Shown piece after piece: positions 1-8,029 of a DNA stretch of 22,869 bases. Below the pieces are notes generated by a model. That model did no database searches, had not been told where the DNA came from, and saw only the letters and a list, made by a program, of their open reading frames with translations. Position 1 is the first letter of the stretch; every line of letters begins with the position of its first letter. The position numbers and the translations under genes were made by a program. The stretch spans positions 1-22,869 of the forward strand of contig CALFPN010000009.1 in NCBI GenBank assembly GCA_937919015.1, given 5' to 3'. This stretch comes from an uncultured Clostridia bacterium (GTDB lineage: Bacteria; Bacillota; Clostridia; Lachnospirales; Anaerotignaceae).

Positions 1-1
1 A

Positions 2-574
2 GCAGAGTTCATCGAAAACTACAATCACCAGCTGGATTATAATAAGATCGAAGGCGTGATGCGACTGGAGGAAGACCGCACATGGCTCACCGAAGAAGAA
101 CAGTATGAAGATGCCGTAGCCCATATCCATACCTTCGATCTATCTGACAGCGTCATTTCCGAACCCGTTTTTAAAGAATCCAACGGAAACCTGTCTTCTT
201 TCTCTTTTACGGAGGAAAACACGACCGGCGGCATCCTTTATTCTCCCAACGAAAAAACATGGCTGGCAGGTGCTCTCCTACGGACACAGATCGGCATGTT
301 TTATCCCGAACTGAATAAACTGGAAGGCCGACTCATCAAAACAGCAGACCCAAGAGAACAGTCTTCTGATTCCGTTCCTGTGATATCTTATATTGAAGAA
401 CATCCTTTTTGCAGTTATACGATGGAAATAGGAAATATTCGCATCATCCAGGAAGTGACCCTTATCGGCTATGAAGCATCCAATAAACACCATGGAAAAT
501 ATCTTTTCTCTGACGATAACGCAGAAGAGACTTATTATTCCATGACCTTTACCCTAGAACAGCTGCCCGAATAA
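2..574 (+). CDS. Unrecognised protein, 5' end outside the window
   Basis: The reading frame is open from base 2 to a TAA ending at 574 with no stop upstream, so the gene almost certainly begins before the window. A GTG-ATG pair at 56-61 is a possible internal start, but I see no good ribosome binding site before it. The visible 190 residues are hydrophilic and acidic with no membrane segment, and I recognise no catalytic motif. The next gene starts 11 bases later behind its own AAGGAG, so the two are probably co-transcribed and end at the terminator at 880-914. It could be the C-terminal part of an exported or surface protein, but that is a guess. Confidence 0.6.
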   Translation, partial: AEFIENYNHQLDYNKIEGVMRLEEDRTWLTEEEQYEDAVAHIHTFDLSDSVISEPVFKESNGNLSSFSFTEENTTGGILYSPNEKTWLAGALLRTQIGMFYPELNKLEGRLIKTADPREQSSDSVPVISYIEEHPFCSYTMEIGNIRIIQEVTLIGYEASNKHHGKYLFSDDNAEETYYSMTFTLEQLPE

Positions 575-585
575 AGGAGTAGACC

Positions 586-873
586 ATGTATTCCATCAAA
601 CTTGTCAAAAAAGTATTCCTTATATTCCTATTTATATTTCTCCTCTGGTTTGCGGCCGCTGCCACAGACCTGATCCGTGTCCACAGCTTCGAAAAGCCCA
701 TCTTTGCCCGCCCCACTGCCACTGCCGATGACGGCGGTTCCGGTACATACAAAGGCTTCGGCTGGCGCATTGAACTGGAAGGAAACTTCATGCCGGAGGA
801 TGAATTCCCCGGCGTCACACAACTTGAATATTATCTCGGTGACGACCTGATCTACGCAGCCATCCGAGACTAA
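586..873 (+). CDS. Small membrane-anchored or exported protein of unknown function
   Basis: This 95-residue protein starts at an ATG preceded by AAAGGAG with about 6 bases of spacing. Residues 7-27 form a strong hydrophobic segment after a basic N-terminus (KLVKK), which could be a signal anchor or an uncleaved signal peptide. The rest (FEKPIFARPTATADDGGSG, then a GNFMPEDEFPGV stretch) resembles small conserved hypothetical proteins I associate with Firmicutes, for which I know no function. It follows the truncated upstream gene by 11 bases and is followed at once by a rho-independent terminator, so it is the last gene of its operon. Confidence 0.75.
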   Translation: MYSIKLVKKVFLIFLFIFLLWFAAAATDLIRVHSFEKPIFARPTATADDGGSGTYKGFGWRIELEGNFMPEDEFPGVTQLEYYLGDDLIYAAIRD

Positions 874-879
874 ACGCAC

Positions 880-914
880 AACAGCCCCGACCAAACCGGC
901 CGAGGCTGTTTTTT
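880..914 (+). terminator. Rho-independent terminator after the plus-strand operon
   Basis: AACAGCC (880-886) pairs with GGCTGTT (904-910), with further G+C pairing possible inside, followed by a T run to 914. It starts 6 bases after the stop codon of the gene ending at 873. It abuts the stop codon of the convergent rnr gene, so rnr transcripts from the other side also meet this hairpin, but with no U run in that direction. Confidence 0.85.
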
Positions 915-3072
915 AATCTTCAAATGTTTCAAAATCATCTTCAAACACAAAATCAATGGTACCCATCATGCGGTCTACTTTGGAAACAGAAACCGTTACC
1001 CTGTCCCCCAAACGATAACTTTTCCTCGTTCTCTTGCCGGTAACCAGCATATTTTTATCATCGAATTCATAGAAGTCATCATCCAGCTGATTCAATGCTA
1101 CCATACCTTCAATGGTATTGGGCAATTCCACATAGATCCCCCAGCCTGTCACACCGGAAATAATACCTTCGTAAATTTCACCTACCTTATCTTCCATGTA
1201 TTCCACTTTTTTCAGCGCATCCGTATCTCTTTCCGCATCCTCCGCCACTCTTTCCTGCTTGGAGCAGTGCTTCGCCCAGTCGGGCATTTTTTTACGGTAG
1301 TTAGCAGATGCCTTTTCATCCAGTTCCCCATGGAGCATTTTTTTGATCATACGATGGATTTCCAAATCAGGATATCTGCGGATGGGCGAAGTGAAGTGGC
1401 AGTAATATTTTGCAGCCAAGCCAAAATGACCACCATTTTCCGCCGTATATCTTGCCTGCATCATACTGCGCAGCACCATTCTGGTAATGATATGTTCCTC
1501 CGGTTTTCCCTCTGCTTCCCGCAGCACCTTCTGAATTTCTCTGGGATGAATTTCTCCGTCTTTCTTTCTCAGGTGATAGCCAAAGCCGCGGATGAACTGT
1601 TCCATTTTTTCCAGTTTATCCTCATCGGGCTCCTGATGGCTGCGATACATGAAGGGCATTTCCTGCCAAAAGGAATTTTCTGCAATGGTCTCATTACAAA
1701 CCAGCATGAATTCCTCGATCATATTTGTGGAAATACTTCTTTCGTAGGGCTTGATATCAATGGGTTTGCCCGTTTCATCCAGAATGATCTTGCTTTCAGG
1801 CAGGTCAAAATTTACAGATCCGCGTTTTCTTCTCTTGTTACCCAAGATCTGACGCAATTCCTCCATTTCTTCCAGCATAGGTACGATCTCCCGATACTGT
1901 TCCATCAATTCAGGGGTGCCATCTTCCAGAATTTCACGGACAGCTGTGTAAGTCATGCGATAATCAGAATTGATGACCGTTTCCGCAATACGATGGCTCA
2001 CCACTTCCCCTCTGGGGTTGATTTCCATGATACAGCTGAGGGCCAACCTGTCCACCCGTGGATTCAGGGAACAAATGCCGTTGCTCAGTTTGTGAGGCAG
2101 CATGGGAATGACCCTGTCCACCAGATAGACACTGGTCGCCCTTGCATAAGCCTCTTTGTCCAGTTCCGTATATTCACGAACATAATGGGAAACATCGGCA
2201 ATATGCACGCCCAGTTCATAGTTGCCATTCCCCAGCTTTTTCATCGTCACAGCATCGTCCAGATCTTTGGCATCCTCGCCATCAATGGTAATAGTCAGCC
2301 AGTCACGAATATCTTCTCTACCGATTTTATCTTCTTCTTTTACTTCTGTTTCCAGATGTTCGATTTCTTTATAAACTTCCTCAGGGAATTCCACCGCCAG
2401 CTCATATCTGCGGATGACAGACAGAATATCCACACCGGGGTCATTCACATGCCCCAGAATTTCTACAACCTTCCCTTCAGGGTTTCTTCTTTCTTCACCA
2501 TAATCAATGATTTCCACAACCACCTTATGCCCGCTGACCGCCCCTTTGGTATAGCTTTTTGGAATGAAAATATCTTTGGAAATCTTCTTATCATCGGCCA
2601 CCACAAAGCCAAAGCCTTTGTTGCTGGCTTCAAAGGTACCAACGATTTTATGCATCCCTCTTTCGAGGATTTTTACAATCACACCGTCGGCTTTTTTCCC
2701 TTTTTCCGCCTTATGCAGCACCTTATACAGGACTCTATCCTTCTGCATGGCACCCATGGTCTCGCTGGCAGGAATAAATACATCATCGCCGCCTTCCTCA
2801 GGTGTTACAAAACCAAACCCTCTGGCATGGCCGATGAAAGAGCCTGTTGCCATCTGCAGATCTTTGGGAGAAGCCAGTTTGCCTTTTCTGGTTTCAAAAA
2901 TATGCCCTTCATCGATGAGCTGCTGCAGCAGTTCTTCAAAGGCAGGCCTGTCCTCCTGTGGCACATCCATCATCACCCGCAGGTCTCTGCGTTTCATGGG
3001 AATATATCCATCACTTTTGATATAAGCAAGGATCCGTTCTTTCCTCGCCTGCATAATGTCATTCTGTTCCAT
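913..3072 (-). CDS. rnr: Ribonuclease R
   Basis: A 719-residue RNase R, a processive 3'-to-5' exoribonuclease of the RNB family that degrades structured RNA in the cytoplasm. In order it shows an N-terminal winged-helix region (about 1-65), two cold-shock OB folds (about 75-190, with GFGFV in each), the RNB catalytic domain (about 250-580), and a C-terminal S1 domain (about 630-700). The active-site aspartate cluster is IDGEDAKDLDDAV at about 263-275, and the conserved SPIRRYPDL lies later in the RNB domain. The ATG at 3072 is chosen because AAGGAG sits just upstream; the frame extends 20 codons further without a better site. The gene lies 82 bases downstream of secG. In B. subtilis secG and rnr also share an operon, with smpB, but no smpB follows here. 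Confidence 0.97.
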   Translation of the reverse strand: MEQNDIMQARKERILAYIKSDGYIPMKRRDLRVMMDVPQEDRPAFEELLQQLIDEGHIFETRKGKLASPKDLQMATGSFIGHARGFGFVTPEEGGDDVFIPASETMGAMQKDRVLYKVLHKAEKGKKADGVIVKILERGMHKIVGTFEASNKGFGFVVADDKKISKDIFIPKSYTKGAVSGHKVVVEIIDYGEERRNPEGKVVEILGHVNDPGVDILSVIRRYELAVEFPEEVYKEIEHLETEVKEEDKIGREDIRDWLTITIDGEDAKDLDDAVTMKKLGNGNYELGVHIADVSHYVREYTELDKEAYARATSVYLVDRVIPMLPHKLSNGICSLNPRVDRLALSCIMEINPRGEVVSHRIAETVINSDYRMTYTAVREILEDGTPELMEQYREIVPMLEEMEELRQILGNKRRKRGSVNFDLPESKIILDETGKPIDIKPYERSISTNMIEEFMLVCNETIAENSFWQEMPFMYRSHQEPDEDKLEKMEQFIRGFGYHLRKKDGEIHPREIQKVLREAEGKPEEHIITRMVLRSMMQARYTAENGGHFGLAAKYYCHFTSPIRRYPDLEIHRMIKKMLHGELDEKASANYRKKMPDWAKHCSKQERVAEDAERDTDALKKVEYMEDKVGEIYEGIISGVTGWGIYVELPNTIEGMVALNQLDDDFYEFDDKNMLVTGKRTRKSYRLGDRVTVSVSKVDRMMGTIDFVFEDDFETFED

Positions 3073-3111
3073 TTTATTCTCCTTGTTTTTCTTTTTATCT
3101 TCCCCAGAATA

Positions 3112-3144
3112 TAAAAAAGAGATGCAACTCACAGCTGCATCTCT
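3112..3144 (-). terminator. Terminator or attenuator between secG and rnr
   Basis: Read on the minus strand, AGAGATGCA pairs with TGCATCTCT (3144-3136 with 3126-3118) around a 9-base loop, followed by a U run (3118-3113). It begins 11 bases after the secG stop and ends 40 bases before the rnr start, leaving no room for an obvious separate rnr promoter. It therefore probably ends most secG transcripts while allowing some read-through into rnr. Confidence 0.8.
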
Positions 3145-3154
3145 CTCGTTTTTC

Positions 3155-3397
3155 TTAACCTACCAGATTTACGATGAACGCAATGATCATAAACGCTGCG
3201 CCCAGAATTTTTGTATATTTTTCCAGTTTACCTTCCATGGAGTTACCTTTGTTTTTACTCCAGAAAGAATCTGCGCCGCTGTTGCCGCTTACTGCACCCA
3301 GACCTGCAGAACGTTTGGACTGCATCAGAATGATCGCTGCCAGAACAACTGTCAGAATCACTAAAATTACTGTTAATACTGTACCGATTGTAGACAT
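3155..3397 (-). CDS. secG: Preprotein translocase subunit SecG
   Basis: This 80-residue membrane protein is the small SecG subunit of the SecYEG channel and assists SecA-driven protein export. Two hydrophobic segments (about 6-25 and 56-75) flank a Gly/Ser-rich cytoplasmic loop containing the family hallmark QSKRSAGLGAVSG. The start at 3397 is set by AGGAGG about 9 bases upstream; an extension of eight codons in the same frame has no such site. It has its own promoter (3478-3506) and is followed by a terminator-like hairpin and rnr. Confidence 0.97.
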   Translation of the reverse strand: MSTIGTVLTVILVILTVVLAAIILMQSKRSAGLGAVSGNSGADSFWSKNKGNSMEGKLEKYTKILGAAFMIIAFIVNLVG

Positions 3398-3418
3398 TAG
3401 AAAAACCTCCTGTATCAT

Positions 3419-3434
3419 CATTCGCCTGCGAATG
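3419..3434 (-). repeat. Short perfect inverted repeat in the secG leader
   Basis: CATTCGC and GCGAATG are separated by two bases. The structure lies in the predicted 5' untranslated leader of secG, a little upstream of its AGGAGG. It could stabilise the leader or bind a regulator; nothing else in the sequence decides between these. Confidence 0.4.
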
Positions 3435-3477
3435 TTATCTCACCGATTGTAGGGACACTTTCCCCCATGATTTGTAT

Positions 3478-3506
3478 ATTGTAGCACATTCTCCTCCTGA
3501 CCGCAA
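3478..3506 (-). promoter_or_regulatory. Sigma-A type promoter for secG-rnr
   Basis: On the minus strand TTGCGG (3506-3501) and TACAAT (3483-3478) are separated by 17 bases. The -10 matches TATAAT at five of six positions and the -35 matches TTGACA at three or four. The predicted start of transcription gives a secG leader of about 75 bases. Confidence 0.7.
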
Positions 3507-3524
3507 CAGTTTTTTGTGGAAAAC

Positions 3525-4922
3525 TCAGGCTGTTTTCTTCTTTTCTTCTCGTTTCTGCTTTGTCATACTGCGAAAATTGATCGTCACCATCGCAAGAGAA
3601 AGGATCGCCGCCAGTCCATCAGCAATGGGCCCTGCGAACAATACCCCATCCAAACCAAAACGCAAAGGCAAAAGCAGCAAAATCGGGATCAAAATAAATC
3701 CCTGTCTGGAAGCCGAAAGAACGATTCCCTGCTTCACCGCGCCAATGCTGGTAAAATAATTGACCGTAATGGGCTGCAGCCCAAAGGTAAATACCATGAA
3801 CATATAAATTCGGAGATATTTTTCCGCAAAGGCAAAATACAGCGGTTCTCCTGCCCCAAATACGCTGATAACTTCTCTCGGAAAAAGCTGAAACAGCAAA
3901 AACGCTGCTACGCTGAAGCACATGCCTATTTTTACCGCCATTTTGTACGTTGCCTTTACCCGATCATATTTCTTTGCTCCAATATTGAAGCCAAGGATGG
4001 GCTGACAGCCATGGGCCAGCCCAACAACGAAGGCAACCATAATACTGTTTAACTTCGTTGCCACACCGGAAACCGCCAGAGGGATATCCTTTCCGTAAAT
4101 CGATAATGCACCATAATAAGCCAGTGAGTTATTCAGAACGATGGCCACTGCCATCATAGTGGTATGATTCAGAAAATTGCTTGTACCCAGCTTTGCGATC
4201 TTTGCCCCATAGTCTTTCCGGATTCCCAGCATATCTCTTGTAATAGGAAAGGTCTTGAATTTCGGAAAATAACAAATACAAAGCAGAAAGGAGACAAACT
4301 GGCTAATAGCCGTTGCCAATGCCGCCCCTTCGATCCCCCAATGGAATACAAACAAAAACAGCCAGTCCAGAAAAACATTCAAAACTGCCCCACTGACCGT
4401 ACAGGTCATGGAATAGGAAGGACTGCCGTCTGCGCGGATGATGGTGCTGGCAGTGCTGGAAAAAAGCATAAAGGGCAAACCCATGGCTGTAATTCCCAGA
4501 TAAGCTTCTGCCAGAGGCAGAATATTTTCCGTCGCCCCGCAGACCTTCAGAATCGGTGTCTGAAATAACAGCACAAAACCAAGGAACAGCAACCCGATGA
4601 TCCCTGTCATGGTAAGTCCTGTCCCGATATATTTTTTCGCCTCTTCTTCTCTTTTCGCCCCAAGGCTGATATTGAAATTCGCTGCCGTACCAACGCCAAT
4701 CAGCTGTGCAAAAGCAATCAGCAGCATCGTCACAGGAAAGGCAACATTGGTCGCCGCATTCCCCAGCATCCCGATTTTATGACCGATAAAAATCTGATCC
4801 GTCATATTGTAAAGGGAATTCACCAGCATACTAATGATAGAAGGTATCGCAAATTTCCGCATCAATCCGCCCAAAGGAGCATATCCCAAAGGATTTTCCT
4901 GTATGATATTCTTTTTTTCCAT
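3525..4922 (-). CDS. MATE family multidrug or organic-cation efflux transporter
   Basis: A 465-residue polytopic membrane protein with about 12 hydrophobic helices in two similar halves, the expected size for the MATE (MatE, MepA-like) family. These carriers export drugs or organic cations in exchange for sodium ions or protons. Family-type sequence includes FAIPSIISMLVNSLYNMTDQ near the N-terminus and QPILGFNIGAKKYDRV in the second half. The ATG at 4922 has AGGGGG about 7 bases upstream. The substrate cannot be told from sequence. It lies just past the end of the phage-like block on the same strand, separated from it by a terminator-like hairpin, and is most simply a host gene. Confidence 0.9.
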   Translation of the reverse strand: MEKKNIIQENPLGYAPLGGLMRKFAIPSIISMLVNSLYNMTDQIFIGHKIGMLGNAATNVAFPVTMLLIAFAQLIGVGTAANFNISLGAKREEEAKKYIGTGLTMTGIIGLLFLGFVLLFQTPILKVCGATENILPLAEAYLGITAMGLPFMLFSSTASTIIRADGSPSYSMTCTVSGAVLNVFLDWLFLFVFHWGIEGAALATAISQFVSFLLCICYFPKFKTFPITRDMLGIRKDYGAKIAKLGTSNFLNHTTMMAVAIVLNNSLAYYGALSIYGKDIPLAVSGVATKLNSIMVAFVVGLAHGCQPILGFNIGAKKYDRVKATYKMAVKIGMCFSVAAFLLFQLFPREVISVFGAGEPLYFAFAEKYLRIYMFMVFTFGLQPITVNYFTSIGAVKQGIVLSASRQGFILIPILLLLPLRFGLDGVLFAGPIADGLAAILSLAMVTINFRSMTKQKREEKKKTA

Positions 4923-4974
4923 AACTTTTCCCCCTGCACCGATCACTGTTTTTATTTTACCCTCTTTTCTTCAT

Positions 4975-5010
4975 GAAAAAAAGACCAAAAGCACCAAATT
5001 GCTTTCAGCC
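4975..5010 (-). terminator. Probable terminator at the end of the phage-like operon
   Basis: On the minus strand AAAGCA (5005-5000) pairs with TGCTTT (4993-4988) around a 6-base loop, with a U run near 4982-4976. The stem is short and A/T-rich, so termination may be incomplete and some transcripts may enter the MATE gene. It begins within 15 bases of the stop of the last phage gene. Confidence 0.5.
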
Positions 5011-5016
5011 TTTTTT

Positions 5017-5580
5017 TCATTTTTGATAGGGTGTCAGATCTTCAAAAGGGATCTGTCCATGGGTCCAGCCCAACGCCTTCAGCTGTCCATGGGTCATCCC
5101 CTTCAGGTCTTCATGAGTATTCGTATTCAGCCCTACTTCCAGAACCAGATTTGCCGGAATGATCTTCCGCAGATGCTTCTGTAAAAACTCCCTTTTCTCC
5201 TTCACCCGCAGTTCTAGCACCAGATACAGAAAATACTGTTCCTTTCGCAGCTCGGCCGTATAATTTCCCGCACCCAGACAGCCATCCAGCCAATCCTGCA
5301 GATGAAATTTTGTATAGGGGCTTCGGCTGTTCCAACGGTATAAAATCTCTTCCCGAAGTGCTTCCGTTTCCATCATCTCTGCCCCCAGAAAGCCCATCAT
5401 TTTTGCCAGCCGCAGCAAGCCGCCCCTTTCAGCCGTCAGGATCCACTGATTATTTACCAATGTATCCTTCGCTGCCGCCGCTTCTTCCAGAATAAGCCCT
5501 TCGATCTGCCCCAGTTTCTGAAACTCCTGCAGTTCTTTCACCGTATCAGGCAAATACCTGCTGTATCTGTTTTCTGTCAT
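5017..5580 (-). CDS. xkdU: Phage tail wedge or tail protein, XkdU-like (DUF2313)
   Basis: This 187-residue protein follows the baseplate J-like gene with an ATGA overlap, exactly where XkdU/YmfQ proteins lie in PBSX-type phages. It probably joins the baseplate wedge to the fibre. It begins MTENRYSRYLPDTVKELQEF, typical of the family. The C-terminus has a short repeated pattern (NTHEDL, MTHGQL, WTHGQI), and the DNA shows a 13-base direct repeat CTGTCCATGGGTC at 5053-5065 and 5083-5095. This is the last gene of the block; in PBSX-like phages a fibre gene (XkdV) would follow, but here there is only a terminator and the MATE gene. Confidence 0.85.
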   Translation of the reverse strand: MTENRYSRYLPDTVKELQEFQKLGQIEGLILEEAAAAKDTLVNNQWILTAERGGLLRLAKMMGFLGAEMMETEALREEILYRWNSRSPYTKFHLQDWLDGCLGAGNYTAELRKEQYFLYLVLELRVKEKREFLQKHLRKIIPANLVLEVGLNTNTHEDLKGMTHGQLKALGWTHGQIPFEDLTPYQK

Positions 5581-6644
5581 ACACTCACCCCGATTTCACC
5601 CAATACAGGCACTTCATTTGCCCCCAGCACCAGATTGCCGCCGGTGCCGTTAATGGTGCAGCCGGAAATATCCAGCACCCCATCGGCTTCCAGGGCACGG
5701 CTTTCCAGATAACTGATACGCACCGTCAGATAGGCACTGTCTGCCCAGCTTTTCCGCATTTCTTCCAGATACGCTTCGAACTGTTTTCGAATATCCGATA
5801 CTACCGTTTCCTGCACCGCACCTTCCGCCAGAGAAATCGTCATTTGGATATCACAGGCCACTTCCGTCACTCCTTCTACCGTTACCCGATGGCCGATGGG
5901 TGCAATACCGTAGCCTTCTCCTCGGCTTTCCGGATCAATTTCTCTCTGCAGTTCTGCCAGCTCCGTTTCTGTGGGGCCACGCCAGCCCTGATCGATAATC
6001 ACCACTTTCACCGTACCGCCGCCATCCCATACCGGATAAACCTTTACGCCGCCAACATTCTGCATAGCACTGATTTTTCTTTTATAATCAGAAATGTTCC
6101 CGCCAAAGGCATCTGCATCAAAACTGGAAAAATATCGTTTTCTCAGCTCTTCGTCCCCTTCTTCATCTTCCCCGCTTGTCCGCAGCTCCTCCAATGTTGC
6201 CGCAGCCAGCCCGACCATGGTTTCCAAGGGAATCAGATTCCCCAGATATTCATTGCCGCAGGCACCGGCTGTTTCACATTCCAGCACATATCTTCCGTCA
6301 TCCTCTCTGAAAAGTACCACATAATGATACTCCTCCAGAAAGAATCTTGTCCCTGCTTCTACCGGATATTCCACGCCATCCTCATCCAGAAAACTGCCGT
6401 AAAAAGTTGCTTTACCCGCACCCTTTCTCAGAATTCCCCGTTCCGCCGCCCGTCTGGTCAGGTCATCCCCCGTTGCCGTATCCGCAAAGGTGCGCTCCTC
6501 CAGCATATCCAGATCCGCATAAAAAGCCGCTGTTTCCGCCGCATTGGGTGCCAGTGCATCATAAATCACGCTGCCCTGCCTTTTATCTCTTTTATCATCA
6601 ATCAGATCCAGTTTGCGTTCCATCAATGTTTCATAACTCACCAT
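5577..6644 (-). CDS. xkdT: Baseplate J-like protein (XkdT)
   Basis: A 355-residue baseplate wedge protein of the gpJ/XkdT family, which forms the baseplate arms of contractile tails. Family-type sequence includes YDALAPNAAETAAFYADLDM near the N-terminus and NISDYKRKISAMQNVGGVKV in the middle. I start it at the ATG at 6644, which overlaps the preceding stop as TGATG; a TTG immediately before it is less likely. The stop overlaps the start of the XkdU-like gene (ATGA), so translation of the two is probably coupled. Confidence 0.93.
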   Translation of the reverse strand: MVSYETLMERKLDLIDDKRDKRQGSVIYDALAPNAAETAAFYADLDMLEERTFADTATGDDLTRRAAERGILRKGAGKATFYGSFLDEDGVEYPVEAGTRFFLEEYHYVVLFREDDGRYVLECETAGACGNEYLGNLIPLETMVGLAAATLEELRTSGEDEEGDEELRKRYFSSFDADAFGGNISDYKRKISAMQNVGGVKVYPVWDGGGTVKVVIIDQGWRGPTETELAELQREIDPESRGEGYGIAPIGHRVTVEGVTEVACDIQMTISLAEGAVQETVVSDIRKQFEAYLEEMRKSWADSAYLTVRISYLESRALEADGVLDISGCTINGTGGNLVLGANEVPVLGEIGVSV

Positions 6645-7048
6645 CAAATGTCCACCGTCCTTTCTGCCGTCATTTCCCCGAATATCGTATGCACCACGAA
6701 TGCTGCCGTCACAGAACCTTTCTCCTGTTGAAAAGAAAAGTCTGTTACAGCCGTCACCCTGTCATCTGACAACAATGCTTCCTCTATTCTCTTTTTCAGT
6801 TCAGGGATAACATAGGTCACATTCTTTCCATACAGTTCTTCCAGTTCAATGCCATAATTCCAGTCATAAATGGCATATCGATATCTTTCCGTCTGTAAGA
6901 TCTTGTTGACCGCCTGCTTCATGGCCTCCCGTTCATCCACCGTTCCCCGTACCTCAGCCCGCTCTGCATTGATTTTCCACGTCAGGCTGGGGATGGTCTT
7001 TTTCTCAATGGTCGTCATATCAATCTCCACCTCCTGTGTCGGTATCAT
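6644..7048 (-). CDS. xkdS: Baseplate protein, XkdS-like (DUF2634, gp25-like wedge)
   Basis: This 134-residue protein lies between the XkdR-like and XkdT genes, as in PBSX, and carries the core expected of the XkdS/gp25 wedge group (AVNKILQTERYRYAIYDWNY, then a VTDFSF strand). Proteins of this group help initiate sheath assembly on the baseplate. Two starts are possible: ATG at 7048 with AAAGGAGGG upstream, and ATG at 7018 with AGGAGGTGG upstream. I keep the longer form because it begins MIPTQE, in line with the family N-terminus; it overlaps the XkdR-like gene by 29 bases. Confidence 0.85.
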   Translation of the reverse strand: MIPTQEVEIDMTTIEKKTIPSLTWKINAERAEVRGTVDEREAMKQAVNKILQTERYRYAIYDWNYGIELEELYGKNVTYVIPELKKRIEEALLSDDRVTAVTDFSFQQEKGSVTAAFVVHTIFGEMTAERTVDI

Positions 7049-7379
7049 ACGATCCCTCCTTTCTTACACGCCCCAGCACCAGATATTGCTGTCCGTCTGC
7101 TGCCCGCAGCAGGGATACCGTTTCTCCCATCTGTAGCCTTCTGTCCCGCACTATGCGGTAATAAGACCATTCACCGCCTTCACTGTTCACCCATGTACGG
7201 ATACGGCCCGTCTCCTCCCATTCCTGCGTGTTTTCCGTCAAAATCAGAAACTCCTCTGTCAGTTCCATCCCTTCCTCCAGCCGAATGCACAGAGGGCTTA
7301 TTGCCGTTACGATTCCCGTACAGAAATCCGCTCCGCTCTCTGCCACATCCAGTGCCAGCTGTTTGATGATTTCCAGCAT
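7020..7379 (-). CDS. xkdR: XkdR-like baseplate/tail protein (DUF2577)
   Basis: A 119-residue protein whose position just before XkdS, and whose N-terminus (IIKQLALDVAESGADFCTGI, then a VTAISPLCIRLEE strand), fit the XkdR/DUF2577 group, which are small OB-like proteins near the tail spike or hub. Its ATG has AAGGGGG about 7 bases upstream. It follows the acidic 207-residue gene by 15 bases. The assignment rests on both sequence pattern and order; the molecular role of the family is poorly defined. Confidence 0.8.
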   Translation of the reverse strand: MLEIIKQLALDVAESGADFCTGIVTAISPLCIRLEEGMELTEEFLILTENTQEWEETGRIRTWVNSEGGEWSYYRIVRDRRLQMGETVSLLRAADGQQYLVLGRVRKEGSYDTDTGGGD

Positions 7380-7394
7380 TTTTCCGCCCCCTTC

Positions 7395-8018
7395 TTATCG
7401 CAGCCGCCTGCCGCAGCTTTCCCGTTCCTCCCAAAGCTTTTTCGTCATCTGCCGCATCAGCTTTTCAATATCCAGCACAGCCTCCGTCTGTGTTTCTTCT
7501 TTTTTATGAATTTCTTCTGCAATCATCTTTTCTTCTTCCTCCGCATGCACCCTTTCTTCCTCCGCTGCTTCCGCAAACACAGGCACAATACTCCGTTTTT
7601 CTCTTTCTTCCTCTGCGATTTCCGTAAAAAAAGCCTGTCTCATCCCGGTTTCTTTCTTCTCTGCCAGCCCGTTCTCCCGCAGAATTTCCGCCGAAAAAAG
7701 AGTTCCCTTTTTTCCTTTTTCCGCTGTCTCCCCGCCTATTTTCTCCTCTTCTGCCGTTTCCGTGCGCAGGATGCTCTTCTGCTTCTCCAAAATACTTTCT
7801 ACAAATGCCGTCTTTTCCGTCTCTGCCGCCGCTTCCTCCCAAAAAACTTTTTTGGTCTCCCGCTGGCTCAAAGCGGCCACAGCACCCATTTCAGCAAAAT
7901 GATTCTCCACATCTTCTTTCTCATGCCAAAAACCAATACTGTCCATTCCCCCCATGCTGATTTTCTCTTTCCAGAAATCCAGCAATCTGCCGAACAGCCC
8001 TTTCTTTTCCTTCTCCAT
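7395..8018 (-). CDS. Acidic coiled-coil-like protein in the tape-measure slot
   Basis: I do not recognise this 207-residue protein from its sequence. It is very rich in Glu, Lys and Ala, with long predicted-helical charged runs (for example EIAEEEREKRS and AEEEEKMIAEEIHKKEE), a Trp-containing N-terminus (GLFGRLLDFWKEK) and a more conventional helix at the C-terminus (DIEKLMRQMTKKLWEERES). It has no clear membrane segment. It starts 11 bases after the stop of the frameshifting tail assembly chaperone and precedes XkdR. In long-tailed phages the gene after the G/GT chaperone is the tape measure, usually many hundreds of residues long. This may be a miniature tape measure, a degraded or replaced one, or an unrelated accessory protein. 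Start: ATG with AGAGGTGGGGG upstream. Confidence 0.65.
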   Translation of the reverse strand: MEKEKKGLFGRLLDFWKEKISMGGMDSIGFWHEKEDVENHFAEMGAVAALSQRETKKVFWEEAAAETEKTAFVESILEKQKSILRTETAEEEKIGGETAEKGKKGTLFSAEILRENGLAEKKETGMRQAFFTEIAEEEREKRSIVPVFAEAAEEERVHAEEEEKMIAEEIHKKEETQTEAVLDIEKLMRQMTKKLWEERESCGRRLR

Positions 8019-8029
8019 TCCCCCACCTC

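Noticed and set aside
1267..3114. Long plus-strand open frame of 615 codons opposite rnr
   Set aside because: It is antisense to a clear RNase R gene, has no ribosome binding site, and its Phe/His-rich composition is typical of a shadow frame.
3525..4922. MATE transporter as cargo of the phage-like block
   Set aside because: It lies beyond a terminator-like hairpin, is an ordinary host family, and nothing in the sequence ties it to the phage genes.
5053..5095. 13-base direct repeats as a possible attachment site or CRISPR
   Set aside because: Both copies lie inside the XkdU-like coding frame and encode its THGQ repeats; there is no array and no matching copy at the other border of the block.
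7504..7842. Alternative minus-strand frame inside the acidic protein gene
   Set aside because: Gly/Arg-rich product of a purine-rich region read in another frame; the main frame has the ribosome binding site and fits the operon spacing.
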